A DNA stretch of 64,000 nucleotides from Novosphingobium sp. MD-1 (GTDB lineage: Bacteria > Pseudomonadota > Alphaproteobacteria > Sphingomonadales > Sphingomonadaceae). Shown here piece after piece: positions 52,725 through 60,962 of the stretch. A program made the position numbers and the translations under genes. The notes under the pieces are model-generated. The model was not told the DNA's origin and searched no databases. It worked only from the letters and a program-made list of their open reading frames with translations. Within the stretch, counting starts at the first letter, position 1. Each line of letters opens with the position of its first letter. The stretch lies in assembly GCF_001014975.1 (NCBI RefSeq), contig NZ_BBXA01000020.1, positions 310,001-374,000 on the forward strand, in the 5' to 3' direction.

Positions 52725-53875
52725 CGCAAGCCCCCATCCGGATCGACGCCGCGTTCGACAGCGGCAACATTGACGTTCTCTCCATCGACGGAACCGCCGC
52801 CCGGCTGGCGATCCGGCGCGATCACCAGTCCGAATTCGCCCAGTGGTTCCACTTCCGCGTGGCCGGTGCGGCGGGCCGCGAACTGACGCTGGCGATCTCC
52901 GGGCTTGGCCAGTCCGCCTATCCCGGCGGCTGGCCCGATTACAACGCCTGCGTCTCCGAAGACCGCGAATACTGGGGCCGCGCCGCATCGAGCTATGACC
53001 CGGCGACCGATGGCGGCACCCTGACGATCCGCCACACCCCTGCCGCCGACATCGCCTGGTTCGCCTATTTCGCGCCTTATTCGATGGAGCGGCATCACGA
53101 TCTCGTCGCCGCGGCCGCGGCCAGCGAGGGCGTATCCCACCGCACGCTGGGCACCACGCTGGATGGCCAACCGATAGACTGCCTCGACCTTGGCGACGGT
53201 GAAACGCAGGTCTGGCTCTATGCCCGCCAGCATCCGGGCGAGAGCATGGCCGAATGGTGGATGGAAGGCGCGCTCGACCTGCTGACCGATCCCGCCGATC
53301 CGCACGGGCGCAAGCTGCGCCAGCTCTGCCGCTTCCACATCGTGCCCAACATGAATCCCGACGGATCGCGGCGCGGCCACCTGCGCACCAACGCGGCGGG
53401 CGTGAACCTGAACCGCGAATGGGATACGCCATCGGCCGAACGCTCGCCCGAAGTGCTGTGCGTGCGCGACGCGATGGACGAAACCGGCGTCCACTTCGCC
53501 ATCGACGTCCACGGCGACGAGGCGATTCCGGCGGTATTCCTGGCCGGGTTCGAGGGCATCCCTTCGTGGACCGAACAGCAGGGCGCGGAATACCGGCGCT
53601 ATCGCGCTATCCTCGAACGGCGGACGCCCGATTTCCAGACCCGGCGCGGCTATCCGGTGGCCCCGGCGGGCAAGGCCAACCTGTCGATGTCGACCAACCA
53701 GCTCGCCGAACGCTTCGGCGCGAGCCACGGCTGCGTCTCGATGACGCTGGAAATGCCGTTCAAGGACAACGCCGACCTGCCCGATCCGGCGCAGGGCTGG
53801 AGCCCGGAGCGCAGCAAGCTGCTTGGCCGCGAATGCCTGGCGGCATTGCTGGAACTGCTGCTGACGCGCCCGTAA
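52721..53875 (+). CDS. M14-family zinc carboxypeptidase (cytosolic carboxypeptidase-like)
   Basis: The 384-residue protein has an N-terminal beta-sandwich-like domain (about residues 1-120). An M14 peptidase domain follows, with zinc ligands H171 and E174 in QHPGES and H264 in DVHGDE, plus [15 protein letters not shown]. The plan matches M14 family members related to cytosolic carboxypeptidases (CCP/Nna1 group). No signal peptide is present, so it is intracellular. The true substrate is unknown. Confidence 0.88.
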   Translation: MTQAPIRIDAAFDSGNIDVLSIDGTAARLAIRRDHQSEFAQWFHFRVAGAAGRELTLAISGLGQSAYPGGWPDYNACVSEDREYWGRAASSYDPATDGGTLTIRHTPAADIAWFAYFAPYSMERHHDLVAAAAASEGVSHRTLGTTLDGQPIDCLDLGDGETQVWLYARQHPGESMAEWWMEGALDLLTDPADPHGRKLRQLCRFHIVPNMNPDGSRRGHLRTNAAGVNLNREWDTPSAERSPEVLCVRDAMDETGVHFAIDVHGDEAIPAVFLAGFEGIPSWTEQQGAEYRRYRAILERRTPDFQTRRGYPVAPAGKANLSMSTNQLAERFGASHGCVSMTLEMPFKDNADLPDPAQGWSPERSKLLGRECLAALLELLLTRP

Positions 53876-53931
53876 CCGCGCCTAGGGTCGGATTTACGGT
53901 CTGTTAACCCGGTACGCAGCATGAACGGGCG

Positions 53932-54063
53932 ATGTCCCGCGCGATTTCCTCGATCAAGGCTGCCTCGATCACGGCCGCCCCGCTTGCCGAAGGGCTGCGC
54001 GCGGTGATCGTGCTCGGCTGCGCGCTGGCGCTGATTCTCGCCGGACGCGCCCTGCCCTTCTGA
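53932..54063 (+). CDS. possible 43-residue membrane micropeptide
   Basis: The short frame begins ATG and encodes a Ser/Ala-rich N-terminus followed by a single hydrophobic segment, RAVIVLGCALALILAG, and RALPF. The ribosome site is poor (GAACGGGCG). It fits a one-span micropeptide, but the short length and GC-rich context allow chance. No family is recognised. Confidence 0.35.
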   Translation: MSRAISSIKAASITAAPLAEGLRAVIVLGCALALILAGRALPF

Positions 54064-54081
54064 CGCGCGTTCCGAGGCGAC

Positions 54082-54423
54082 TCAGAGGATTTCCTGAACC
54101 TTTTCCTTGGGCCGGCACAGCCGCACGCCCTTGTCGGTTTCCACCAGCGGCCGTTCGATCAGCTTCGGGTCCGCCGCCATCGCCGCGAGCACGGTGGCGT
54201 CATCGGCTGCGGGCAGGCCGCGTTCCTCGGCATCGGTGCCCCTCAGGCGCAGGCCCTGCTGCGGCGTGATTCCGGCATCGCGATAGAGCTGCGCCAGCTT
54301 TTCGGCGCTCGGCGGCGTCTTGAGGTATTCGACCACGGTCACGTCCGCGCCCGCTTCCTGCAACAGCGCCAGCGTGTTGCGCGATGTGCCGCAGTTGGGA
54401 TTGTGCCAGATCGTCGCCTTCAT
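54082..54423 (-). CDS. arsC: arsenate reductase (glutaredoxin-dependent), ArsC
   Basis: The 113-residue thioredoxin-fold enzyme has catalytic Cys11 in HNPNCGTSRNTLALL. The anion-binding arginines in the LRLRGTDAEERG segment and IERPLVETDKGVRLCRP are also present. It reduces arsenate to arsenite with glutathione and glutaredoxin. No arsR or arsB lies beside it, so it may instead be a general ArsC-family (Spx-like) protein. Confidence 0.88.
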   Translation of the reverse strand: MKATIWHNPNCGTSRNTLALLQEAGADVTVVEYLKTPPSAEKLAQLYRDAGITPQQGLRLRGTDAEERGLPAADDATVLAAMAADPKLIERPLVETDKGVRLCRPKEKVQEIL

Positions 54424-54478
54424 CGCCGGGTCTCCTGTGATGCCGTTCCGCTAGCGCAGGCGACGCCCGAGGGGAAGA

Positions 54479-54988
54479 TCAAAGCCCCGGCGCGGTGGCG
54501 GTCGCCGGCACGGGCAGCGGCGGCAGCGTTTCGGCATGCCGCAGGGCGCGGCCGGCGCGCTGGATCGCGCGAACCAGACGCGGATAGACGCCGCAACGGC
54601 AGATATTGGTGATCGCGGCGGCGATGTCCTGCTCGGTCGGATCGCCGTTGTGCGCCAGCAGGGCGGCGGCGGCCATGACCAGGCCGGGCGTGCAGAACCC
54701 GCACTGGATCGCCTGTTCGGCCACCAGCGCCTGCTGCACGGGATGGTTGCGATCGGGGGCCAGCCCCTCGATCGTCGTCACGCTGCGGCCCTCCGCCTCC
54801 CCCAGCGACAGCGTGCACGAGGGCATCGCCTGCCCATCGACGATCACCATGCAGGCGCCGCATTCGCCGGTGCCGCAGCCGTATTTGGTGCCGGTCAGGT
54901 TCGCCGCGTCGCGCAGCGCCCACAGCAGCGGGGTATCCGGTTCCAGCCGGAATTCCATCGGCTGGTTGTTGACGGTCAGACGGGCCAT
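54479..54988 (-). CDS. (2Fe-2S)-binding small subunit of a molybdenum hydroxylase
   Basis: The 169-residue protein has a plant-ferredoxin-type cluster (C38, C43, C46, C58) and a second 2Fe-2S domain (C96, C99, C130, C132). It is like CoxS/IorA small subunits of xanthine- or aldehyde-oxidase-type enzymes. No molybdopterin large subunit or FAD subunit is next to it in the window. The ATG is at 54988. Confidence 0.9.
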   Translation of the reverse strand: MARLTVNNQPMEFRLEPDTPLLWALRDAANLTGTKYGCGTGECGACMVIVDGQAMPSCTLSLGEAEGRSVTTIEGLAPDRNHPVQQALVAEQAIQCGFCTPGLVMAAAALLAHNGDPTEQDIAAAITNICRCGVYPRLVRAIQRAGRALRHAETLPPLPVPATATAPGL

Positions 54989-55020
54989 GCGCGTGCCCTA
55001 GCCCACCTTTCCGCCGCGCT

Positions 55021-55794
55021 TCAATCCCGCCAGGACCGGTCGATCTTGTCGATCCGCCGCACCCAGGCGTTGAAATCACCCACGCCGGCCCCGCCGCCCG
55101 GCGGCGTCGCCTCGCGCAAGTCGCGCTGGTGGACGGCGATGACATCGTCGGGCACCAGGATCGGCTTGCGCCCCATCGACAGCGTGGCCATCTGGATTTC
55201 GCAGGCGCGCTGGAGGCTCCATTGCTGGATGAACATCGCCTGGAGCGTGGGCGCCAGCACCACCGGCCCGTGGTTGCGCAGCATCAGGATGTTCTTGTCG
55301 GCCAGGTTCGCCAGCAGACGCTCGCCCTCTTCGGCGCGCACGGTGATGCCTTCGAAATCGTGGTAGGCGAGCCGGCCGGCGAAGTTGCAGGCGTAGAAGT
55401 TGATCGGCATCAGCCCTTCCTCAAGGCTGCACACCGCCATCGTCGCCGTGGTGTGGACGTGGCAGATGGCGTGCGCCCAGTTCAGATGCCGATGAAAATA
55501 GCCGTGCTGGGTGAAGCCCGCCTTGTTCACCGCGTGCGGGCTGCCGTCCAGCTTGTTGCCGTCGATGTCGATCTTGACGAGGTTGGACGCGCAGACTTCC
55601 GAATAGAGCAGGCCGAAGGGGTTAATCAGGAAAGCGTTGTCCTCCCCCGGCACGCGCACCGAAATGTGATTGTAGACCGATTCCGACCAGCCGAGCAGAT
55701 CGAAGATACGGTAGCACGCCGCCAGCTCCTGCCGGGCCTGCCATTCGGCATCGCTGCATTCGATATTCGGGCGCATCTGCGTGGCCATGGTCAT
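55021..55794 (-). CDS. class II aldolase/adducin family protein
   Basis: The 257-residue protein has zinc ligands near H112 and H114 in AICHVHTTATMAV and NHGPVV in the C-terminal half. The family includes fuculose-phosphate aldolases and decarboxylases; this sub-group is uncharacterised. The ATG at 55794 follows GGAGAG; a second ATG lies six bases downstream. It is divergent from the 2OG dioxygenase gene. Confidence 0.88.
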   Translation of the reverse strand: MTMATQMRPNIECSDAEWQARQELAACYRIFDLLGWSESVYNHISVRVPGEDNAFLINPFGLLYSEVCASNLVKIDIDGNKLDGSPHAVNKAGFTQHGYFHRHLNWAHAICHVHTTATMAVCSLEEGLMPINFYACNFAGRLAYHDFEGITVRAEEGERLLANLADKNILMLRNHGPVVLAPTLQAMFIQQWSLQRACEIQMATLSMGRKPILVPDDVIAVHQRDLREATPPGGGAGVGDFNAWVRRIDKIDRSWRD

Positions 55795-55962
55795 CGCTCT
55801 CCGATCGGTTTCTTGTCGCAACCTTATCGCACGATTCGGAGGCGGGCAATCGCGCGGCCTCATTCCCGCCTTGGTGGCGCGCTAGGGCGCGGAGCCGGCC
55901 GCCGGCGGGGTAGGCATCCTGCCCAAGGGTTCCCATATCGCGGCCGTACCCAAGGAAGGGCC

Positions 55963-56688
55963 ATGGACGCGACATCGCCAGTCTGCACGCTCGCCGACGA
56001 ACGGCCGGAAACCAATGGCCTGCTACCGCTGGCGCGCGCGCTGGCGCACAAGGGCTATGCGATCGCGCGCGGGGCGCCGTTACCGCCCGATTTCGCGGAC
56101 TTCTGGAACGACCTGCCGCTCGATACCTTCATGGCCGATGGCGGCCGCTACCGCCGGCGGCGCTATGCGACCTTCGCTCTGGAAGGTGGCGAAATCGCGC
56201 CCCGCCCCGCCGAACCGCATTACCAGAGCCTGTCGTACAACCCGCTCAACGGCGGAATCGCCCGCCATTTCGTGCCCTTCGCCCCGGAAGCCACCACGCA
56301 CCCGTGCCTGCTGGGCCTGCTGCGCGATGCCGAGGCGCTGTTCGCGCGGTCCGCGCCGGGCGCGCGCTGGCATGTCGAGGCGCACCAGTTCCGCATCCTG
56401 GCGGGAAGCGAGAACGCCGGCCTGCCTACGCCCGAGGGGCTGCACCGCGACGGCGTGGACCGGGTGCTGGTGCAACTGGTGGCGCGGCACAATGTGATCG
56501 GCGGCGTCACCCGCATCACCGATCCGGCGGGCAGGACGCTGGACCGGACCACGCTTACCGTACCCGGTGATCTCTACCTGCTCGACGACCGGCGCGTGAT
56601 GCACGAGGTTTCGCCGGTGCGGCCCGAAGACCCCGCCCGGCCGGGCTGGCGCGACGTGCTGGTGGTCACGTTCCGTCGGCGGGATTGA
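55963..56688 (+). CDS. 2-oxoglutarate/Fe(II) dioxygenase (PF10014-type)
   Basis: The 241-residue enzyme has the iron triad H161-x-D163 in PEGLHRDGVD and a later His214 in RRVMHEVSPV. This is the pattern of the 2OG-Fe_Oxy_2 (PF10014) family, which includes amino acid hydroxylases such as isoleucine 4-hydroxylase (BsmA/IDO). It lies beside a convergent Lrp-type regulator (23-bp overlap at the ends) and a tyrosine catabolic operon, so a free amino acid or derivative is a reasonable substrate guess. Confidence 0.85.
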   Translation: MDATSPVCTLADERPETNGLLPLARALAHKGYAIARGAPLPPDFADFWNDLPLDTFMADGGRYRRRRYATFALEGGEIAPRPAEPHYQSLSYNPLNGGIARHFVPFAPEATTHPCLLGLLRDAEALFARSAPGARWHVEAHQFRILAGSENAGLPTPEGLHRDGVDRVLVQLVARHNVIGGVTRITDPAGRTLDRTTLTVPGDLYLLDDRRVMHEVSPVRPEDPARPGWRDVLVVTFRRRD

Positions 56689-57163
56689 CCGCGCCGGCAA
56701 AGCCCAGCGGCAGCGCGGTGGTGCTTTTCACGTCCTCCAGGATGATGCTGGAACGCGCGGTCGCCACTTCGGGAGACCCGAGAATCTGCCGCGTCAGCAA
56801 ATGGTTGAACGAGGCGAGATCGCGCGTGGCGACCTTCAGGATCATGTCGGCCTCGCCGGTCAGCTTCTGGCATTCCAGCACTTCGTCCAGCTCCAGCACC
56901 CGCGCGCGGAACGCCTCCGCCGCCGCGATCCCGTGGCTGTTCATGGTGAGCAGGATATAGGCGGAAATGCCCACCCCCAGCCGCCCGGCATCGAGCGCGG
57001 CATGGACCCCGCGAATATAGCCCGCCTTGCGCAGCTGCTGCATCCGGCGCGAGCATTGCGACGCGGAGAGATGGACGACCTGGCTCATCTCCACCGGGCC
57101 GATATCGCCCTTCTGCTGGAGGATCGCGAGAATCTTGAGATCGAAACGGTCGAGCACGGGCAA
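56666..57163 (-). CDS. Lrp/AsnC family transcriptional regulator
   Basis: The 165-residue protein has an N-terminal winged HTH (about residues 5-55: LDRFDLKILAILQQKGDIGPVEMSQVVHLSASQCSRRMQQL) and a RAM ligand-binding domain (about 65-150). It is divergent from hpd with several GTGCATT half-sites between them, so it probably senses an aromatic amino acid or homogentisate and controls that operon and itself (inference). Its last codons overlap the 2OG dioxygenase gene. Confidence 0.93.
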   Translation of the reverse strand: MPVLDRFDLKILAILQQKGDIGPVEMSQVVHLSASQCSRRMQQLRKAGYIRGVHAALDAGRLGVGISAYILLTMNSHGIAAAEAFRARVLELDEVLECQKLTGEADMILKVATRDLASFNHLLTRQILGSPEVATARSSIILEDVKSTTALPLGFAGAVNPADGT

Positions 57164-57213
57164 GTTCCTGCTGGCACGGACGGTGCCTCAAATCGCCCTA
57201 TAACGCATCATGT

Positions 57214-57248
57214 GTGCATTTCACTCCTGAAATCGCGCAAGAATGCAC
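57214..57248. promoter_or_regulatory. nested inverted repeats between Lrp gene and hpd, putative operator
   Basis: GTGCATT (57214-57220) and AATGCAC (57242-57248) form a 7-bp inverted repeat. ATTTC/GAAAT (57218-57222, 57229-57233) form another inside it. A third AATGCAT half-site is at about 57292-57298, just before hpd. Lrp-type dimers commonly use such sites. Confidence 0.55.
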
Positions 57249-57311
57249 GCCCTTTGAGCACGATCAGCGCTAGACTGTGCGCCACATTCTCAATGCATGC
57301 TGGGGAGAGCC

Positions 57312-58397
57312 ATGGCTGACCTGTTCGAAAACCCGCTGGGCCTCGACGGTTTCGAGTTCATCGAATTTTCCGCGCCCGAAAAGGGCGTGCTGGAACCCGT
57401 TTTCGCCGCGATGGGCTTCATCCGAGTCGCGCGGCACCGGTCCAAGGACGTGCAACTGTGGCGGCAGGGCGATATCAACCTGATCGCCAATTACGAACCG
57501 CGCAGCCCCGCCGCCTATTTCGCCGCCGAACACGGCCCTTCGGCCTGCGGCATGGGCTGGCGCGTGCGCGATGCGGCGAAAGCCTATGCCGAGGCGCTCG
57601 AACGCGGCGCGGAACCGGTCGAGGTGCGCACCGGCCCGATGGAACTGCGCCTGCCGGCGTTCCGCGGCATCGGCGGCTCGATCGTCTACCTGATCGACCG
57701 CTATGGCGATGCCCTGTCGATCTACGACATCGACTTCGTCTACGAGGAGGGCGTGGATCGCCATCCGGCCGGCGCGGGCCTGAAGCTGATCGATCACCTG
57801 ACGCACAACGTCTATGGCGGGCGCATGGCGCACTGGGCAGCGTTCTACGAGCGCATCGCCGGTTTCCGCGAGATCCGCTATTTCGACATCAAGGGCGAAT
57901 ATACCGGCCTCACCAGCAAGGCGATGACCGCGCCCGACGGCAAGATCCGCATCCCGCTGAACGAGGAAGGGAAGGCCGGCGGCGGCCAGATCGAGGAATT
58001 CCTGCGCGCCTACAACGGCGAGGGCATCCAGCACATCGCCTTTGCCTGCGACGATCTGCTGGCGACGTGGGACAGGCTCAAGGCCAGCGGCACCCCGTTC
58101 ATGACCGCCCCGCCCGCCACCTACTACGAGATGCTGGCCGAGCGCCTGCCCGGCCATGGCGAGCCGGTGGACCAGCTCCAGGCACGCGGCATCCTGCTCG
58201 ACGGGTCGACCGTCAACGGCGATCCGCGCCTGCTGCTGCAGATATTCTCGGAAACGATGATCGGCCCGGTGTTCTTCGAATTCATCCAGCGCAAGCGCGA
58301 CGAAGGCTTTGGCGAAGGCAACTTCACCGCGCTGTTCGAATCGATGGAACGCGACCAGATGCGCCGGGGCGCGCTGCAGGCGGAGCCGGCGCAATGA
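57312..58397 (+). CDS. hpd: 4-hydroxyphenylpyruvate dioxygenase
   Basis: The 361-residue Fe(II) enzyme turns 4-hydroxyphenylpyruvate into homogentisate in tyrosine breakdown. Iron ligands are H162 (LIDHLTHNV), H241 (GIQHIAFAC) and E323 (VFFEFIQRK), in two VOC-fold halves. It is the first gene of the operon; the ATG at 57312 follows GGGGAGAG. The downstream VOC gene overlaps its stop by 4 bases. Confidence 0.96.
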   Translation: MADLFENPLGLDGFEFIEFSAPEKGVLEPVFAAMGFIRVARHRSKDVQLWRQGDINLIANYEPRSPAAYFAAEHGPSACGMGWRVRDAAKAYAEALERGAEPVEVRTGPMELRLPAFRGIGGSIVYLIDRYGDALSIYDIDFVYEEGVDRHPAGAGLKLIDHLTHNVYGGRMAHWAAFYERIAGFREIRYFDIKGEYTGLTSKAMTAPDGKIRIPLNEEGKAGGGQIEEFLRAYNGEGIQHIAFACDDLLATWDRLKASGTPFMTAPPATYYEMLAERLPGHGEPVDQLQARGILLDGSTVNGDPRLLLQIFSETMIGPVFFEFIQRKRDEGFGEGNFTALFESMERDQMRRGALQAEPAQ

Positions 58398-58939
58398 CCG
58401 CGCCGCGCCTCAGCCGCATCCACCACGTCGCCTACCGCTGCAACGATGCCAAGGCGACCGTGGAATGGTACGAGCGCGTGCTCGGCATGACCTACACCAC
58501 CGCCTTCGCGGAAGACCATGTGCCATCGACCGGGGCCTACGATCCCTACATGCACGTGTTCCTCGATTGCGGCGGCGGCAACGTGGTGGCCTTCTTCGAA
58601 CTGCCCGAACAGCCCGCGATGGGCCGCGATCCCCACACGCCGGCCTGGGTGCAGCACCTGGCCTTCGAGGTGGAGGACGAAGCCGCGCTGCTGGCAGCCA
58701 AGGTGCATATCGAGGCGCAGGGCATCGACGTGCTGGGGCCGACCTGGCACGGCATCTTCAAGTCGATCTATTTCTTCGATCCCAACGGGCACCGGCTGGA
58801 ACTGGCGTGCAACATCGGCACGCCCGAACAGTACGCCGAACTGAAGACGCTGGCCCCGGTCATGCTCGAGGAATGGAGCCGGACGAAGCGCGCCCCGCGC
58901 CATGCCGCCTGGCTGCATGCGGAGCCGAAGGACGCATGA
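58394..58939 (+). CDS. VOC family metalloprotein in tyrosine operon
   Basis: The 181-residue protein has a complete H-H-E metal triad: H11 (RIHHVAY), H88 (VQHLAFEV) and E136 (GHRLELAC). Such a triad is used by glyoxalase-I-fold dioxygenases, including type I extradiol ring-cleaving enzymes. It sits where homogentisate dioxygenase (hmgA) is usually found, between hpd and fahA. The reaction is unknown; a dioxygenase, isomerase or accessory role are all possible. It overlaps both neighbours by 4 bases. Confidence 0.85.
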   Translation: MTAPRLSRIHHVAYRCNDAKATVEWYERVLGMTYTTAFAEDHVPSTGAYDPYMHVFLDCGGGNVVAFFELPEQPAMGRDPHTPAWVQHLAFEVEDEAALLAAKVHIEAQGIDVLGPTWHGIFKSIYFFDPNGHRLELACNIGTPEQYAELKTLAPVMLEEWSRTKRAPRHAAWLHAEPKDA

Positions 58940-60228
58940 GCATCGACCACACGCACAATCCGCAGGCATCGAGCTGGGTGCCGGGGGCGGACGACCATGC
59001 CGAATTCCCGGTCCAGAACCTGCCGCTGGGCATCTTCTCGACCGGCGGCGGCCCCGCGCGTGCCGGCACCGCCATCGGCGATTGCGTGCTGGACCTTGCT
59101 GCCATGGCGGAACAGGGCCTGCTGCCGCCGGCCGTAGTGCCGGCATTGGGGCAGGCCACGCTCAACGCGCTGTTCGCCCTGCCCGCCGACGACCGGCTGG
59201 CGCTGCGCCACGCGTTGTTCGCGTGCCTGACTTCCGACCGGTTCCGCGTGCGGCTGGACCCACTGCTGCACCGCGCGGAAGACTGCGCGTTGCACCTGCC
59301 GTTCCACATCGGCGACTACACCGATTTCTACGTCGGCATTCATCACGCCACCAACATCGGCAAACTGTTCCGGCCCGACAATCCGCTGCTGCCCAACTAT
59401 CGCCACGTGCCGATCGGCTATCACGGCCGTGCCTCGTCCGTGCGGGTCTCGGGCACCACGCTGCTGCGCCCCAAGGGCCAGCTCAAGGCGCCCGATGCCG
59501 AAGCGCCGGTGTTCGCGCCATCGCAGCGGCTCGACTACGAGCTGGAGCTGGGCGTGTGGATCGCGGGCGACAACGCGCTGGGCGAACCGGTGCCCATCGC
59601 AGATGCTTGGAGCCGGATCGGCGGGCTGACCCTGCTCAACGACTGGTCGGCGCGCGACATCCAGGCGTGGGAGTACCAGCCGCTCGGACCGTTCCTCGCC
59701 AAGAACTTCCTCACCACGGTATCTCCGTGGGTGGTGACGGCCGAGGCGCTGGCCCCGTTCCGCGTGGCCCAGCAACCCCGGCCGGAAGGTGATCCGCAGC
59801 CGCTGCCCTACCTGGTCGATGCCGCGGACGCCGAAGCCGGCGCGCTCGCACTGGACCTCGAAGTCACGCTCGCCAGCGCGGCGATGCGCGATGCCGGCCT
59901 GTCGCCGCTCCGCCTGAGCCACGGCCCTGCGACGAACATGTACTGGACCGTGGCGCAGATGGTGACGCACCATACCTCCAACGGCTGCGATCTCCATGCC
60001 GGCGACCTGCTGGGCACCGGCACGATTTCCGGCCCGGCGCGCGATAGCTTCGGCAGCCTGATGGAGCTTTCGGGCGGCGGGCGCGAACCGGTCACGCTGC
60101 CGGGCGGCGAAACGCGCTGCTTCCTCGAGGACGGCGACCAGCTCACCCTGTCCGCGCGGGCGGTGCGCGACGGGTTCCGCAAGATCGGCTTCGGTCCCTG
60201 CACCGGCACCGTCCAGCCGGCGCGATGA
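58936..60228 (+). CDS. fahA: fumarylacetoacetase
   Basis: The 430-residue hydrolase splits fumarylacetoacetate to fumarate and acetoacetate, the last step of tyrosine degradation. Family segments include DYTDFYVGIHHATNIGKLFRP, the metal-ligand YELELGVW and LLNDWSARDIQAWEYQPLGPF. The ATG overlaps the VOC stop; its own stop overlaps maiA by 4 bases. Confidence 0.95.
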   Translation: MSIDHTHNPQASSWVPGADDHAEFPVQNLPLGIFSTGGGPARAGTAIGDCVLDLAAMAEQGLLPPAVVPALGQATLNALFALPADDRLALRHALFACLTSDRFRVRLDPLLHRAEDCALHLPFHIGDYTDFYVGIHHATNIGKLFRPDNPLLPNYRHVPIGYHGRASSVRVSGTTLLRPKGQLKAPDAEAPVFAPSQRLDYELELGVWIAGDNALGEPVPIADAWSRIGGLTLLNDWSARDIQAWEYQPLGPFLAKNFLTTVSPWVVTAEALAPFRVAQQPRPEGDPQPLPYLVDAADAEAGALALDLEVTLASAAMRDAGLSPLRLSHGPATNMYWTVAQMVTHHTSNGCDLHAGDLLGTGTISGPARDSFGSLMELSGGGREPVTLPGGETRCFLEDGDQLTLSARAVRDGFRKIGFGPCTGTVQPAR

Positions 60229-60881
60229 CGCTGCAACTCCACGGTTACTGGCGCTCCACCGCCAGCTACCGCGTGCGGATCGCGCTGGCGCTGAAAGGCG
60301 TGGGCCACGAACAGGTGACGCACGACCTGCGCACCGGCGCGCAACGCGCGCCCGCGTTCCTCGCGCTCAACCCGCAAGGGCTGGTGCCCGCGCTGGAGCT
60401 CGATGGCGAAAGGGAGGGCGAAGCCGCCGTCCTCACCCAGTCGCTCGCCATTCTCGAATGGCTGGACGAAGCCTATCCGCACACGCCGCTGCTGCCGCGC
60501 GATGCCCTGGGCCGCGCCACGGTGCGGGCGATGGCAGGGCTGGTCTGCTGCGACATCCACCCGCTCAACAACCTGCGCGTGCTGCAAGCGCTGCGGCGGG
60601 ACTTTCAGGCAAGCGAGGCGCAAGTCTCGGCGTGGATCGCGCGCTGGATCGGCACGGGCTTCGACGCGCTGGAAGTTCTGATCGCGCGCCACGGCGGCGA
60701 TTTCGCCTTCGGCGATGCCGCGACCATGGCCGATTGCTGCCTGATCCCGCAGGTCTATTCCGCTCAACGGTTTGGTATCGACCTTGCGCCCTGGCCGGCC
60801 ATCGCGCGGATTGCCGCGCGTTGCGAGGCCCTGGAGCCTTTCCGACGCGCCCACCCTGCGCAGCAACCCGACGCGGATTGA
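60225..60881 (+). CDS. maiA: maleylacetoacetate isomerase
   Basis: The 218-residue zeta-class glutathione transferase converts maleylacetoacetate to fumarylacetoacetate. The N-terminal motif YWRSTASYRVRIAL holds the SSC-like region (here STAS), and the C-terminal ADCCLIPQVYSAQRFGI is typical. It is the last gene of hpd-VOC-fahA-maiA. Confidence 0.93.
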   Translation: MTLQLHGYWRSTASYRVRIALALKGVGHEQVTHDLRTGAQRAPAFLALNPQGLVPALELDGEREGEAAVLTQSLAILEWLDEAYPHTPLLPRDALGRATVRAMAGLVCCDIHPLNNLRVLQALRRDFQASEAQVSAWIARWIGTGFDALEVLIARHGGDFAFGDAATMADCCLIPQVYSAQRFGIDLAPWPAIARIAARCEALEPFRRAHPAQQPDAD

Positions 60882-60890
60882 GCAAGTTTG

Positions 60891-60946
60891 ATAGATAAGT
60901 TCTATTGAATCTCCAATTTCAATCAGTTGGAGTTGTTTGATTGAAA
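60891..60946. promoter_or_regulatory. three interwoven inverted repeats upstream of the sulfite operon
   Basis: ATAG-N7-CTAT (60891-60905) fits a LysR-type T-N11-A site. CTCCAA-N10-TTGGAG (60911-60932) and the 9-bp TTTCAATCA-N12-TGATTGAAA (60917-60946) overlap it downstream. This AT-rich island, in a GC-rich chromosome, ends 16 bases before the transporter ATG. It is a likely operator for the LysR gene at the right edge (inference). Confidence 0.65.
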
Positions 60947-60962
60947 AGCCCATCTTCGGTGC

